Shown here: in pieces, positions 25,424 through 34,212 of the stretch
How the letters are laid out: each line of letters begins with the position of its first letter
Position numbering within the stretch: position 1 is the stretch's first letter
DNA from: Opitutaceae bacterium
GTDB taxonomy: Bacteria > Verrucomicrobiota > Verrucomicrobiia > Opitutales > Opitutaceae
DNA length: 64,000 nucleotides
Direction of reading: 5' to 3'
NCBI GenBank assembly: GCA_028284385.1
Contig: JANQRT010000069.1
Span: forward strand, 248,001-312,000
Notes under the pieces: model-generated
What the model was told of the DNA's origin: nothing
Databases searched by the model: none
Seen by the model: the letters and a program-made list of their open reading frames with translations, nothing else
Position numbers and translations under genes: made by a program

Positions 25424-28400
25424 ATGCTAGAAGTCACGAGCGAAGATATCCTGAAATTAAGTGACTCGGAATTGAGAATGCTTGTCGCTCGTTTGGCGAT
25501 CGCAGAGCTGAAGTCGCAAGGCTGTCCAGCCTCTGCAGTAACCGCTGGAGGCAATCAAGATGCTCCAGATGGTGGGATCGACGTGAGAGTTCAGTGTCCT
25601 GTGGAAATGCCACAACCCGATTTCGTCCCAAGAAAGGCAACTGGATTCCAAGTCAAAAAGCCAGACATGCCCGCCAGCAAAATCGAAAAAGAGATGCGTC
25701 CAAATGGCACGCTGCGTGACGCAATTTGCGAACTCGTAGATGACTCAGGAGCATATATAATAGTAAGTGCTCAAGGATCATTATCTGATAGACCTTTGAG
25801 AACACGGAAAGAAGCTATTAGAAATGCACTTCGGGATTTGCAAAATGCCAGTCAACTCCACACAGATTTTTATGATCGAGATCGACTTGCAACATGGATC
25901 AACCAATTTCCAGGTTTGGTCGCGTGGATCAGACTAATCGTTGGGCGGCCTTTGTCTGGATGGAGTGGAATCTTTGATTGGAATCCTCAAAATACTGAGC
26001 AAAATACGCCTTACCTCATTAGCGATAAAGCGTGTCTAGTTGACGAACGGACCGGAGAGTTCAGACAGCTTAAAATAGTCGAAGGTATCACTGAGTTGAG
26101 GGATCTCTTGAGAATTCCTTCAAAATGCGTCCGCCTTGTAGGTCTATCCGGATTGGGGAAAACTCGTCTTGTTCAAGCTCTCTTCGAAGACGGGATTACA
26201 GATAATCCACTCGACTCAAACATAGCTCTCTACACTGACTATTCTGAAGACACTTCTCCTACGGCACGAGAAATGGCTCGCAACCTCCTAGCCCAAGACC
26301 AGAGAGCTATACTTGTAGTAGATAACTGTAATCCAAAAACACATACAGAACTAGCCCATCTATGTTCGGTCGCTGCAAGTAAAGTAAGCCTAATTACTGT
26401 AGAGTACGATGTCCAGGAAGATGAACTAGAAGAGACAGACGTGTTTCGACTTATGTCAGTTTCGCCTGAACTGGTAGCGGAGTGGATAAAGCAGAACTAC
26501 TCCAATGTCTCTCAGCTCGACAGAGATAAAATAGCTGAATTCAGTGATGGAAATTTTCGGGTTGCTAGAATGATCGCCAGAACGCTGGCAAAAAATGAAA
26601 CACTGGGTAGCCTCAGAAATAGAGTACTGTTTGAGCGAATATTTCAGCAAAGAAACGACCCTGACCAGCTATTGCTTCGTGCAGCCGAGGAACTCTCTCT
26701 TCTCTATTCAATTGATGGCGAAGATGTAAGTGAGGATGGTGAGCTAGCTAAAATCGCTCAGATTCGAAACATCGATCCCAAGGTCTTGTTCGAAGCTTTG
26801 GTAAAAATGAAAGACCGCGGGATTGTTCAAGCTCGTGGTCGTTTCCGTGCAATATTGCCCCAAGCCATTGCCAATCCACTCGCAGCTCAAGCTTTGAAGA
26901 GAATTCCTACAGTCACTTTCGACCAGTTTTCAGAATGTCTTTCGCCGAGGATGCTTAAATCCCTAGCCCATAGGATTGGGTATCTTCACGACTCTACCGC
27001 AGCACAATCGGTCGTTCTGCGCTGGCTGAGCGACAATGGACTCCTCGCAAACTTCAAAAAATTGAACAAGCTCGGACGTGATTTATTAATTTTCATTGCC
27101 CCGGTAGCTCCTCAATTTGTATTGGATAAAATACTACGGGAGCTTCAAATTACTGAAAACAAAAATGGGTTATTTGAAGACGGCGACACTTGTAGCCTCT
27201 GTAAGAAGCTGTTGAAGTCGCTAAGTTATGAAACTGAACTTTTTGAACGTGGAGCCTATGGTCTAGCTCTGCTTATTGCGAAAACTTCGAATCCCATATA
27301 TAATGACTCACGAAATGATGCGTTTGGAGAAATGTTCCAAATACAATTATCTGGTACTCAAGCTTCACCCGAGCAGCGTCGAAACCTGATAAGGTATTTA
27401 GCCAAATCCGAAGATCCAGACATCAAAAGGATGGCTTCAATTGCGCTAGAACGTAACTTAAAGGCAGATCATTTTAGTTCGTGGGGAAATTTCGACTTTG
27501 GTGCTAGATCGCGTGACTGGGGCTGGCGTCCCAAGACTAACGGAGAGGTGTGGGATTGGTTCACAAAGTCAATTGAACTTACGATTGAATTAGATCCCGT
27601 TTTACCGGACGCAAAACAGATTTTAGCTAGGAGCATTCGAAGCCTTTGGAGAATCGAGTCCATCAGAGACGTAATCATAAACGCTTCCAAGATATTCGGC
27701 CGTGACAATCTTTGGATCGATGGGTGGATCGCCCTTCGTGCGACTTATCGATATGACGTTAAAGATGATGATGAAAAAGAGCTGGTATTGGAGCTATTAG
27801 ATGAACTAAAACCTAATAATCTTCTAGATAGAGCCCGTGCTATCGTTCTAAACCGAATAAGCGGCGGATGGGATTTCGCTGATGGCGAAGATGATGAAGA
27901 CACACCAGTAAAGGCTTGGCACAAAGCAGAAAGATTAGCTTTCAATATTGGTCGAGAGCTGGCATATGATGAAGAAGCTAGGAGTATATTCCTTCCTGAA
28001 CTAATTGCCAATCATCAACATGAGCGAGCTTATCAATGTGGCCAAGGCATGGCCGAAGCAACTGGCGAACTAAGCAAGCTATGGAAAGAACTCGCAACTG
28101 TTTACGCTAACAAGGCTACGACCAACAGGAACGCGACGGCATTGGGCGGGTATTTGGAAGTCGCTTACAAAAGGGATGCAGCAATCGTAAATAGAGCTTT
28201 AGACGCCGCATTTTCAGAGGAGAATTTGTATTCGATTGTTAGTTACCTTCAGGCTCGTGTGGGAGTCGACGGTCTTGGCATTGATAGGCTTTGTGTGGTC
28301 TTAGAAGAAGGAAAAATAGAAGCTAAAGATTTGTACCCCATAGCAGGTCCAGTTGTGGAAAAGATGTCTGCAACAGATATCGTGAGACTGCTATCAACTT

Positions 28401-29203
28401 TATCAAAAATAAAAAATGGTCCCGGCAAGGCTCTGGAAATTTTATACTGGTACCTATCAATGAAATCAGAAAAAGGAAACGAAGTGAACGAGGAAGCTCT
28501 AGTAGCAGGTCGAAACTTACTTACGATTACTAATTACGGCAAGTTTGAAGATATGAGAGATTTTCACGTTGGCGGTGTCATTCGCTTTTGTCTATTAGGT
28601 CCTGAAAATGGAGAAGCCGCCGCTTCTGTCTGTGAAAGGTTAGTTTCTAGCGTAGGAAAAATATACTTTCCAGCCCACAATCTCCAGCACGTGATTGAAG
28701 CACTCCTAGAAGTACAGCCATTCGCAGCACTTGACGCATTTCTTCTGTCTAAAGATGGATCATCCGAAGTGCCGATTATTACCCGAGATTCATTCGAGAA
28801 CTCAACACCATTGGAAAGGCTCGACTTGGCTATCTTAGTGGAATGGGCAGAAATGGATTCTGAAATTCGATATCCGCGACTTGGCTTAAGTATAAGAATG
28901 TTTGATACATTTAAAGAAGAAAACAATGAGAAAGTGATCATCTCATCTTTGTTTCTATCCCTTTTGGAACGGGCACCAAACAAAGCCAAATTTTTAGGGA
29001 ACACTTGGGATCGGATACATCCAAATGGTTGGTCTGGCTCCCTCGCCGATGTTCTGGAAAAACGGCTGAAAGCACTTCAGGGCTTAGTAGAGAATGCAGA
29101 TGCAGAGACTCAGAACTGGATTACTTCTGCTAAGCCAGAGATCGATGAATGGATAAACGACGAACGAAAGCAAGAAAGGATGCAGGAAGAGAGCTTTGAA
29201 TAG
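25424..29203 (+). CDS. Nuclease-STAND ATPase protein, candidate anti-phage effector
   Basis: A 1259-residue soluble protein. The N-terminus looks like a PD-(D/E)xK nuclease of the Mrr/Cap4 kind: DGGIDVRV (D53) and then GFQVKKP (Q76-V-K78). A P-loop ATPase follows, with Walker A GLSGLGKT (240-247) and Walker B AILVVDN (D300) and the downstream helical bundle of a STAND NTPase. The remaining 800 residues are alpha-helical repeats, the usual sensor part of STAND proteins. This layout matches bacterial NLR-like (Avs-type) defence proteins, which bind a phage protein and then activate the nuclease; the match is architectural, and I cannot name a specific subfamily. The coding sequence is clearly more AT-rich than the glycan genes, a sign of transfer. 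It is followed by two genes on the same strand (FRG protein and Mrr-like nuclease). Confidence 0.85.
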   Translation: MLEVTSEDILKLSDSELRMLVARLAIAELKSQGCPASAVTAGGNQDAPDGGIDVRVQCPVEMPQPDFVPRKATGFQVKKPDMPASKIEKEMRPNGTLRDAICELVDDSGAYIIVSAQGSLSDRPLRTRKEAIRNALRDLQNASQLHTDFYDRDRLATWINQFPGLVAWIRLIVGRPLSGWSGIFDWNPQNTEQNTPYLISDKACLVDERTGEFRQLKIVEGITELRDLLRIPSKCVRLVGLSGLGKTRLVQALFEDGITDNPLDSNIALYTDYSEDTSPTAREMARNLLAQDQRAILVVDNCNPKTHTELAHLCSVAASKVSLITVEYDVQEDELEETDVFRLMSVSPELVAEWIKQNYSNVSQLDRDKIAEFSDGNFRVARMIARTLAKNETLGSLRNRVLFERIFQQRNDPDQLLLRAAEELSLLYSIDGEDVSEDGELAKIAQIRNIDPKVLFEALVKMKDRGIVQARGRFRAILPQAIANPLAAQALKRIPTVTFDQFSECLSPRMLKSLAHRIGYLHDSTAAQSVVLRWLSDNGLLANFKKLNKLGRDLLIFIAPVAPQFVLDKILRELQITENKNGLFEDGDTCSLCKKLLKSLSYETELFERGAYGLALLIAKTSNPIYNDSRNDAFGEMFQIQLSGTQASPEQRRNLIRYLAKSEDPDIKRMASIALERNLKADHFSSWGNFDFGARSRDWGWRPKTNGEVWDWFTKSIELTIELDPVLPDAKQILARSIRSLWRIESIRDVIINASKIFGRDNLWIDGWIALRATYRYDVKDDDEKELVLELLDELKPNNLLDRARAIVLNRISGGWDFADGEDDEDTPVKAWHKAERLAFNIGRELAYDEEARSIFLPELIANHQHERAYQCGQGMAEATGELSKLWKELATVYANKATTNRNATALGGYLEVAYKRDAAIVNRALDAAFSEENLYSIVSYLQARVGVDGLGIDRLCVVLEEGKIEAKDLYPIAGPVVEKMSATDIVRLLSTLSKIKNGPGKALEILYWYLSMKSEKGNEVNEEALVAGRNLLTITNYGKFEDMRDFHVGGVIRFCLLGPENGEAAASVCERLVSSVGKIYFPAHNLQHVIEALLEVQPFAALDAFLLSKDGSSEVPIITRDSFENSTPLERLDLAILVEWAEMDSEIRYPRLGLSIRMFDTFKEENNEKVIISSLFLSLLERAPNKAKFLGNTWDRIHPNGWSGSLADVLEKRLKALQGLVENADAETQNWITSAKPEIDEWINDERKQERMQEESFE

Positions 29204-29385
29204 AAGCTCGAAGTGAATGGAACTCAGAATTCAACTTTCCTAGGTGATCCTGAAAATAAGTTCCGTGGAAATGTATATATTTTTTATAAAGATTCAGATA
29301 TTCGAAAACTCGCCAGTTGTTCACAGCATGTCTGCAAATGATAGACAGCAAATTGGTTTTCTACCTCTTAAAAAATTGAACCGTC

Positions 29386-30732
29386 GTGAGTATCCAAGAA
29401 CCGAATTCAATATCTATTGACGAATTCCGCAAAGCATTTGAAGAATGGTGCCAATTGAGGGATTGGTCGCTGGGTCCAGTCATACGACCAGCAAAGCGAC
29501 CCGATGAATTCAAAGAACTCTACAACATTCTGGCATTTGGTTTAGATGAATACAGCGATCAGTTTGAGAAACCAATTGTCTCTCTACCCTCGCCATGGCA
29601 CGCAGCCTTCTATCTCAGTGTCCTACAAAGCGAATGCATTACCCGATTAGCGGGACATCCTCTTTTCAGAGGACATGCTGATTCGGCATGGGAACTCAAA
29701 CCAACAATAGACAGAACTCCTAACGGCTCAATTGAAAGGTTATCCCAAATCGCAGAGTCTTTGGCATTCACCGAACTTCTGTTTAATCTTCATATAGGCA
29801 TTGTGTATTTCGGTTCACTGGGCTCTGATTTAAATTTCTCCTTAAACCTCCCAAGATCAAGCTACGCACCGGTTGTTCAGCACTACGGTTGCTCGACACA
29901 TCTACTCGATTTCACTACCGACCCTACAGTTGCGATATACTTTGCGACCAGAAATGTAAAGAATCGTTTGTCCGACAAATGTTGCGTCTTTACTTTCATA
30001 ATCGACGAGTCGAGTGGTGTAGCCGAAAACATCCATCTCAAACTCGTCCCTCCCATGTTCGAACGTCCGTACTTGCAAAAGGGCGTCTTTCTCCAATCAC
30101 AAATTGAAGGCGATGTGTCATCCCAGTTCGACTCAGTTAAGTTGGTTGAATTCCCGAGCAAACCTGAAAACGAAGAATTCAGAGTCATCAGAGGTCATGT
30201 TGTTGATATTCTACCAGAGTCGCCGGAGATCGAAACTGTGAAAGAGATCTCGAAAAGTGCTTTCGGCGAGTTCCTTTTAAAACATAACTCAACGACAGTT
30301 TCAAGTAATGAACTAATAGACTTCATAATTGAATTCGTTAAACGAAACGAACCAAGAATTGAGCATCTATACAAAAGCTATATCCGTGACCCTATGAGGT
30401 ACTTTTTGATCTTCGTGGATGAATTTGAGGACATGCTTTATTGGATATGCTATTACACAAAAATTGACGATAAAGAAGGCATAGGCGTAGATCTAGAAAT
30501 CCTGAGTATGATTGTTCGAGACAACCCCGAAATCTGTCTTTTTATCTCAAAAATGTATGCGTACTTCTTGAAAGATCCAAAAATTTGCGGATCCTATGAT
30601 GAAAGTAAGATCAGATTCCTTGAGTTCATGATTACCAAAATAAAAGAGTCTCTTAAAGTCCACGGAGTCGATCCCGAATATGAAATCACATTTGAAAATG
30701 TGTTTTCTTCTTATTTTCCAGAATCCCAATAG
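29386..30732 (+). CDS. FRG domain-containing protein
   Basis: A 448-residue protein starting at GTG. The FRG domain is clear: LFRGHADSAWELKPTIDR (93-110) carries the eponymous F-R-G, followed by APVVQHYGCSTHLLDFTTDP (161-180) and VAIYFATR. FRG domains are predicted ADP-ribosyltransferase-like enzymes and occur in phage-defence and toxin settings. The C-terminal 220 residues are helical, polar and unfamiliar, with no membrane segments. It lies 182 bp after the nuclease-STAND gene and 86 bp before the Mrr-like gene, all on the same strand and AT-rich, so a shared function is likely. Confidence 0.88.
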   Translation: MSIQEPNSISIDEFRKAFEEWCQLRDWSLGPVIRPAKRPDEFKELYNILAFGLDEYSDQFEKPIVSLPSPWHAAFYLSVLQSECITRLAGHPLFRGHADSAWELKPTIDRTPNGSIERLSQIAESLAFTELLFNLHIGIVYFGSLGSDLNFSLNLPRSSYAPVVQHYGCSTHLLDFTTDPTVAIYFATRNVKNRLSDKCCVFTFIIDESSGVAENIHLKLVPPMFERPYLQKGVFLQSQIEGDVSSQFDSVKLVEFPSKPENEEFRVIRGHVVDILPESPEIETVKEISKSAFGEFLLKHNSTTVSSNELIDFIIEFVKRNEPRIEHLYKSYIRDPMRYFLIFVDEFEDMLYWICYYTKIDDKEGIGVDLEILSMIVRDNPEICLFISKMYAYFLKDPKICGSYDESKIRFLEFMITKIKESLKVHGVDPEYEITFENVFSSYFPESQ

Positions 30733-30818
30733 GAACGCCTCGACTTCTGATAAAGCCCGTTTTCGCTTGGCCACTCTTTTATATCCTCGATAACCGCATC
30801 CCAAAGGTCGAAATAAGA

Positions 30819-31688
30819 GTGAGAAACAAACAAGGAGCGGAACTGGAGTCGGTGCTAGAGAACATTCTGAAATCCAACACGAAGAACTGCAGCAGAAATT
30901 CCAAGCGTATCGTTACCCTAAACGAACATTTCACCGTTAATGAAATCCAGTTTGAAATAGATGTCGTTACGCGCACTAAGACTCAGGATGGTTCAGAGGA
31001 GATTGAACTCTACGAATGCAAGGATTGGAAAGATCCTGTCGGCCCCAAAGAGGTATCCTGGCTAAAAGACAAAGTCGATCTTCTCAAAGCGAAGCATGGT
31101 TACCTAGTAGCATCGAAGTTCAGCAAAAGCACAGTAGCGTATTGTAAAAGGTTCGACTCCGTCTCCCTCCAAAGGCTTTCGAAGGACAAGCTTACAAATA
31201 CGAATGCAGAGATCAAAGTTTTCTCAGCTACAGCAGCGTGGAGTCCTCTAACAATTCATGCTCTCTGGAAAGACAAAACTTCGAATCCCTCAAGTACATT
31301 TAACCCGGAAAACTGCAGTTTCTCAATATCCGGTAAACCCACCAATCTTGTAAGCTATTTAGAAAGTCAGTTGGACGATATATACAAAGAGACTGTGCAA
31401 GAGGAGAAGGGGCGGCTCTCCCTCGGAGGTTTCCATTCGATTCCAATCAACGTAGAGATCACAGAACCAACAAAAAGGCTCTACCTCGATGGGCACGAGC
31501 TAAGAGCTCTGTATCTGAGTACTACACTTCTTTATGAACCTGCAGAGTGTAAACTGACCCAAGTTTGGGATATAGAAAAAGCAGGTTGGAAAACAGTATT
31601 TGCACCAAACTATGCATCCTATCAGGCAGAAGTAAAAATAGAGGTGTTTGGTTCAAAATCTTCTATCAAGAACTTGCCAGCGAAGTAA
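30819..31688 (+). CDS. Mrr-like restriction endonuclease-fold protein
   Basis: A 289-residue protein starting at GTG. The N-terminal half has the complete PD-(D/E)xK pattern of Mrr-type nucleases: E9 in GAELESVLENIL, D48 in IQFEIDVVTRT and E66-C-K68 in IELYECKDW, followed by a KVDLLKAKHGYLVASKF strand-helix. The C-terminal half, about residues 150-289, is beta-rich and unfamiliar and may recognise the target. Mrr enzymes cut modified or foreign DNA. It closes the three-gene cluster; no methyltransferase is nearby, which speaks against ordinary restriction-modification. Confidence 0.82.
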   Translation: MRNKQGAELESVLENILKSNTKNCSRNSKRIVTLNEHFTVNEIQFEIDVVTRTKTQDGSEEIELYECKDWKDPVGPKEVSWLKDKVDLLKAKHGYLVASKFSKSTVAYCKRFDSVSLQRLSKDKLTNTNAEIKVFSATAAWSPLTIHALWKDKTSNPSSTFNPENCSFSISGKPTNLVSYLESQLDDIYKETVQEEKGRLSLGGFHSIPINVEITEPTKRLYLDGHELRALYLSTTLLYEPAECKLTQVWDIEKAGWKTVFAPNYASYQAEVKIEVFGSKSSIKNLPAK

Positions 31689-31842
31689 CCCATAGACAGC
31701 TCAAGGGGTCGGTGGTCAATTATCAATTTTGAACGTATCTAATAACTAGATACGTTTTCAACAAGCGATCACTTCAAGCATCTCGCAGCTCGAAATTTCT
31801 TTAAGAACCTGGAGCTCCAGAAAATATCGGCGACAATCTGAG

Positions 31843-31891
31843 CAATTGGACTGCCTTGCAGTGACGTGTCGATCTAAGATCTCGGTAGTGG
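31843..31891. repeat. 49-bp dispersed repeat, copy 2
   Basis: Same sequence as 15417-15465 apart from two positions. It sits between the palindrome CTGGAGCTCCAG (31809-31820) and a GH2-derived remnant, at the right border of the candidate defence cluster. Confidence 0.7.
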
Positions 31892-31902
31892 GCAGAACTC
31901 CT

Positions 31903-32031
31903 CTACCTCAGCGGACGAATCACAAAACGGTATTCATGATTCCCTGCTAGGATCTGGTACTGCTTGTGCGGTTGATCGTGAACCCCATTTAGCGTAAGTA
32001 GCTTGTTTCCTTCGTTACGGAGAAATAGGCT
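31903..32031 (-). pseudogene. Remnant of a beta-galactosidase (GH2) 3' end
   Basis: The minus strand reads LLTLNGVHDQPHKQYQ, then ILAGNHEYRFVIRPLR-stop. The intact GH2 gene at 35520 ends PHPQYQIPAGDYEYSFVIRPLR. The upstream DNA also aligns (ACGCTAAATGGGG versus ACGCTCAAATGGG) with a small deletion and a frame change. Its left part overlaps, out of frame, the end of the hydrolase gene at 32015. It is probably the residue of a lost GH2 paralogue. Confidence 0.7.
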
Positions 32032-33367
32032 TGGCGGCGCTATGCCAGTCCTGGGCTAAGCGGTTGGCTTCGGTGACGCGTTGGAGGGTGTACTCGAAGG
32101 GTCGACCGAAGGGATCGAGGAAGCCGTTTTGCTTGTCCTCATGCGTATCGGGCGACTGCATGCCGCGCTGCCCTTCCATGTAGCCGCAGAAGTGCCAGCC
32201 CACGATGTAGGGCACGCTCATGACGTCTCGCATGTATTCGAAATAGGCGTCGCCCACGGCATCCTGCGATTCGACCAGCACTCCCTTAGCCTCGTCCTGA
32301 TAAGGCTTGACCACGGAGAAGGAGGAATCGCCTAGCAGTATCGGCTTTCCGGTTACCTCATGAATATAGGCGAGCAACTCTCTCTGCTCGTCGTAGGTGG
32401 CGTACCATTGGATGGTGATGACGTCTACGTACTTGCCGATAATCGGCCAGGCTTCCCGCATAGTACGCCAGCCACACTTGTCGCCCAGAATCAAGTGATG
32501 CGGATCGTAGCGGCGAACGGAGTCATGGTGGAGCTGATACCACTTCTCGATAATGCGAAGCAGGAATTCGGTTTCGTCGCGAAGCTGCTTTTCGTTGTTG
32601 GCGCCATAGGATTTCCATTCCTTAAACTCCGCCAGTCCAGTCCATGAGTAAGTGGAATACGGATACACCTTACACGCTTCCTCGGGCGTTCCATAGTGTT
32701 TCTTGAGGACATCGATCCACACCTGTTTTCCGGGCGTACCGGCATCTTGACGCTGCAGGGCCTGTACCCAGGAGTTGTAGCCCCTTCTTCCGATTCCGAA
32801 TTGGGGAACATCGGTGTAGGCGTAGCCGAGGAGGTTGGGCTCGTCGCCGAACAGTTCGACGTTTCGCCTTACGGCATCATCGACGCGTTGGGCGAAGTCG
32901 TCGGTGAACGGATCGAGGAACTGCTTCATCGGATTGTAGGCCTCGAGAGAAGCCGAACGAATTCGGGGCATGAAGTAGTGCGTGTCCTTGACCATGCTGA
33001 GTGGAACCGAGGTATGGTAGGCGAAGGTGTTAACGCCCCAGGCGTCGAAGTGGGCTTTCACCTCCTCGATCCACTTCTTGGCGGCAGAGCCTTCGGGATT
33101 GAAGACGCGATGCCAATGGGTCAGGTCGGCTCCGTATTTGTCGTAGTTCGCGGAAAGGTTATGCGGACCGAGGATGAGCTGGGGCTCGACGTGATTGATT
33201 CCCGTTGAAACGAAGGGCTGGCCTTCCGGATCAACGAACCACCAAATGCCGTCGCGCTGCTCGACACTAACGAACTTCGCAGGCTGAGCCTTGGCAGGAG
33301 CGGCGGAGAGTGAGGCAATGCTTGCTCCAAGCGCAATACAGGTGACGAGAATATAGGGTAGTTTCAT
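32015..33367 (-). CDS. Secreted TIM-barrel glycoside hydrolase-like protein (agarase-like)
   Basis: A 450-residue protein with a signal peptide (about 22 residues, ending LSAAPA). The opening WWFVDPEGQPFVSTGINH resembles the start of the catalytic barrel in GH50/agarase-type and related exo-glycosidases. Later core phrases are FDAWGVNTFAYHT, LLGYAYTDVPQ, DVITIQWYATYDEQ and GKPILLGDSSFS, which fall where barrel strands 2, 4, 6 and 7 would be. Catalytic carboxylates are not certain: the expected late Glu position reads Asp in LLGDSS. The likely role is degradation of a red-algal-type or related polysaccharide. The gene's stop lies inside a GH2 remnant. I am sure of the coding region, less sure of the family. 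Confidence 0.75.
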   Translation of the reverse strand: MKLPYILVTCIALGASIASLSAAPAKAQPAKFVSVEQRDGIWWFVDPEGQPFVSTGINHVEPQLILGPHNLSANYDKYGADLTHWHRVFNPEGSAAKKWIEEVKAHFDAWGVNTFAYHTSVPLSMVKDTHYFMPRIRSASLEAYNPMKQFLDPFTDDFAQRVDDAVRRNVELFGDEPNLLGYAYTDVPQFGIGRRGYNSWVQALQRQDAGTPGKQVWIDVLKKHYGTPEEACKVYPYSTYSWTGLAEFKEWKSYGANNEKQLRDETEFLLRIIEKWYQLHHDSVRRYDPHHLILGDKCGWRTMREAWPIIGKYVDVITIQWYATYDEQRELLAYIHEVTGKPILLGDSSFSVVKPYQDEAKGVLVESQDAVGDAYFEYMRDVMSVPYIVGWHFCGYMEGQRGMQSPDTHEDKQNGFLDPFGRPFEYTLQRVTEANRLAQDWHSAAKPISP

Positions 33368-34212
33368 CTTCGGATTCTTAGAGATCAGCAGCTCCTCGAC
33401 TAGGTCTCGACTCTCTGATATGAAGCCAAAAGGGCAACGTTCAGTTATCAGTTTAGAGCGGAGGCACCAGGGGATTTATTGAATCGAGTCGGAGATATTT
33501 AGCTTTCAGAGACATGGCCTAGAGTTGCTTTCCTTAATTTTCACGCGTTGGATACACAGATGTCCAGTTGTCACTCAGCCCGCATTGAATCCCGTTCTTC
33601 GGTAGTCTCCTTAATAAAATGAACAAACGACCGACATCTGCAACAAATTTTGTCTGGATTATAATGATAATAGCAACGAGCCTTTATGGCTGCTACACAC
33701 CAACTCGTATTCCAACGATCTTCAGCGATAAATCAATTTCTAATCTGGCCGGCACAGTCTCCTATTTAGATCGAATTTTTTACTCTCATTATTATATAAA
33801 ACATCAAGTAGCGGCATAAAGAATGATTTACATTCATCCAATCACAAGCCTTTATATTTTAAATTCAAGATTATACTTTACGCAAAAGACATATTAAAGG
33901 TGTCAAATCTTGAAACTTAAGAATGTCACATTTGACAATTGTTCCAAATTTTGGATACATTACATTAATTTCCATCGGCCTAAAAATCGATATTCCATCT
34001 TCCACTCCGACACCTGAAAGGATTGAGGCTCTGCAGAGTTCAGCCGATATTCAAAAGTTCACAAAGCTTGTACGATCCAGTGTTGAATTGATATTTAACG
34101 TTCGCCCCTTCTTTATGGCTCGTTCGTTAGCGGACTCTTACAAGAATATCATTGGCATGTTCAAATCTTTCTGCAGCCTAGCTGGAATCAGCTCTCCAAT
34201 CCTCAAGTTCTT
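33368..34212. other. AT-rich gap with no convincing gene
   Basis: About 845 bases. Two weak frames exist: 33619-33819 (66 residues, with a lipobox-like SLYGC after a hydrophobic stretch) and 33923-34255 (110 residues, overlapping the next start). Neither has a recognisable family, ribosome-binding site or supporting neighbour. The first might be a small lipoprotein. Confidence 0.3.
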
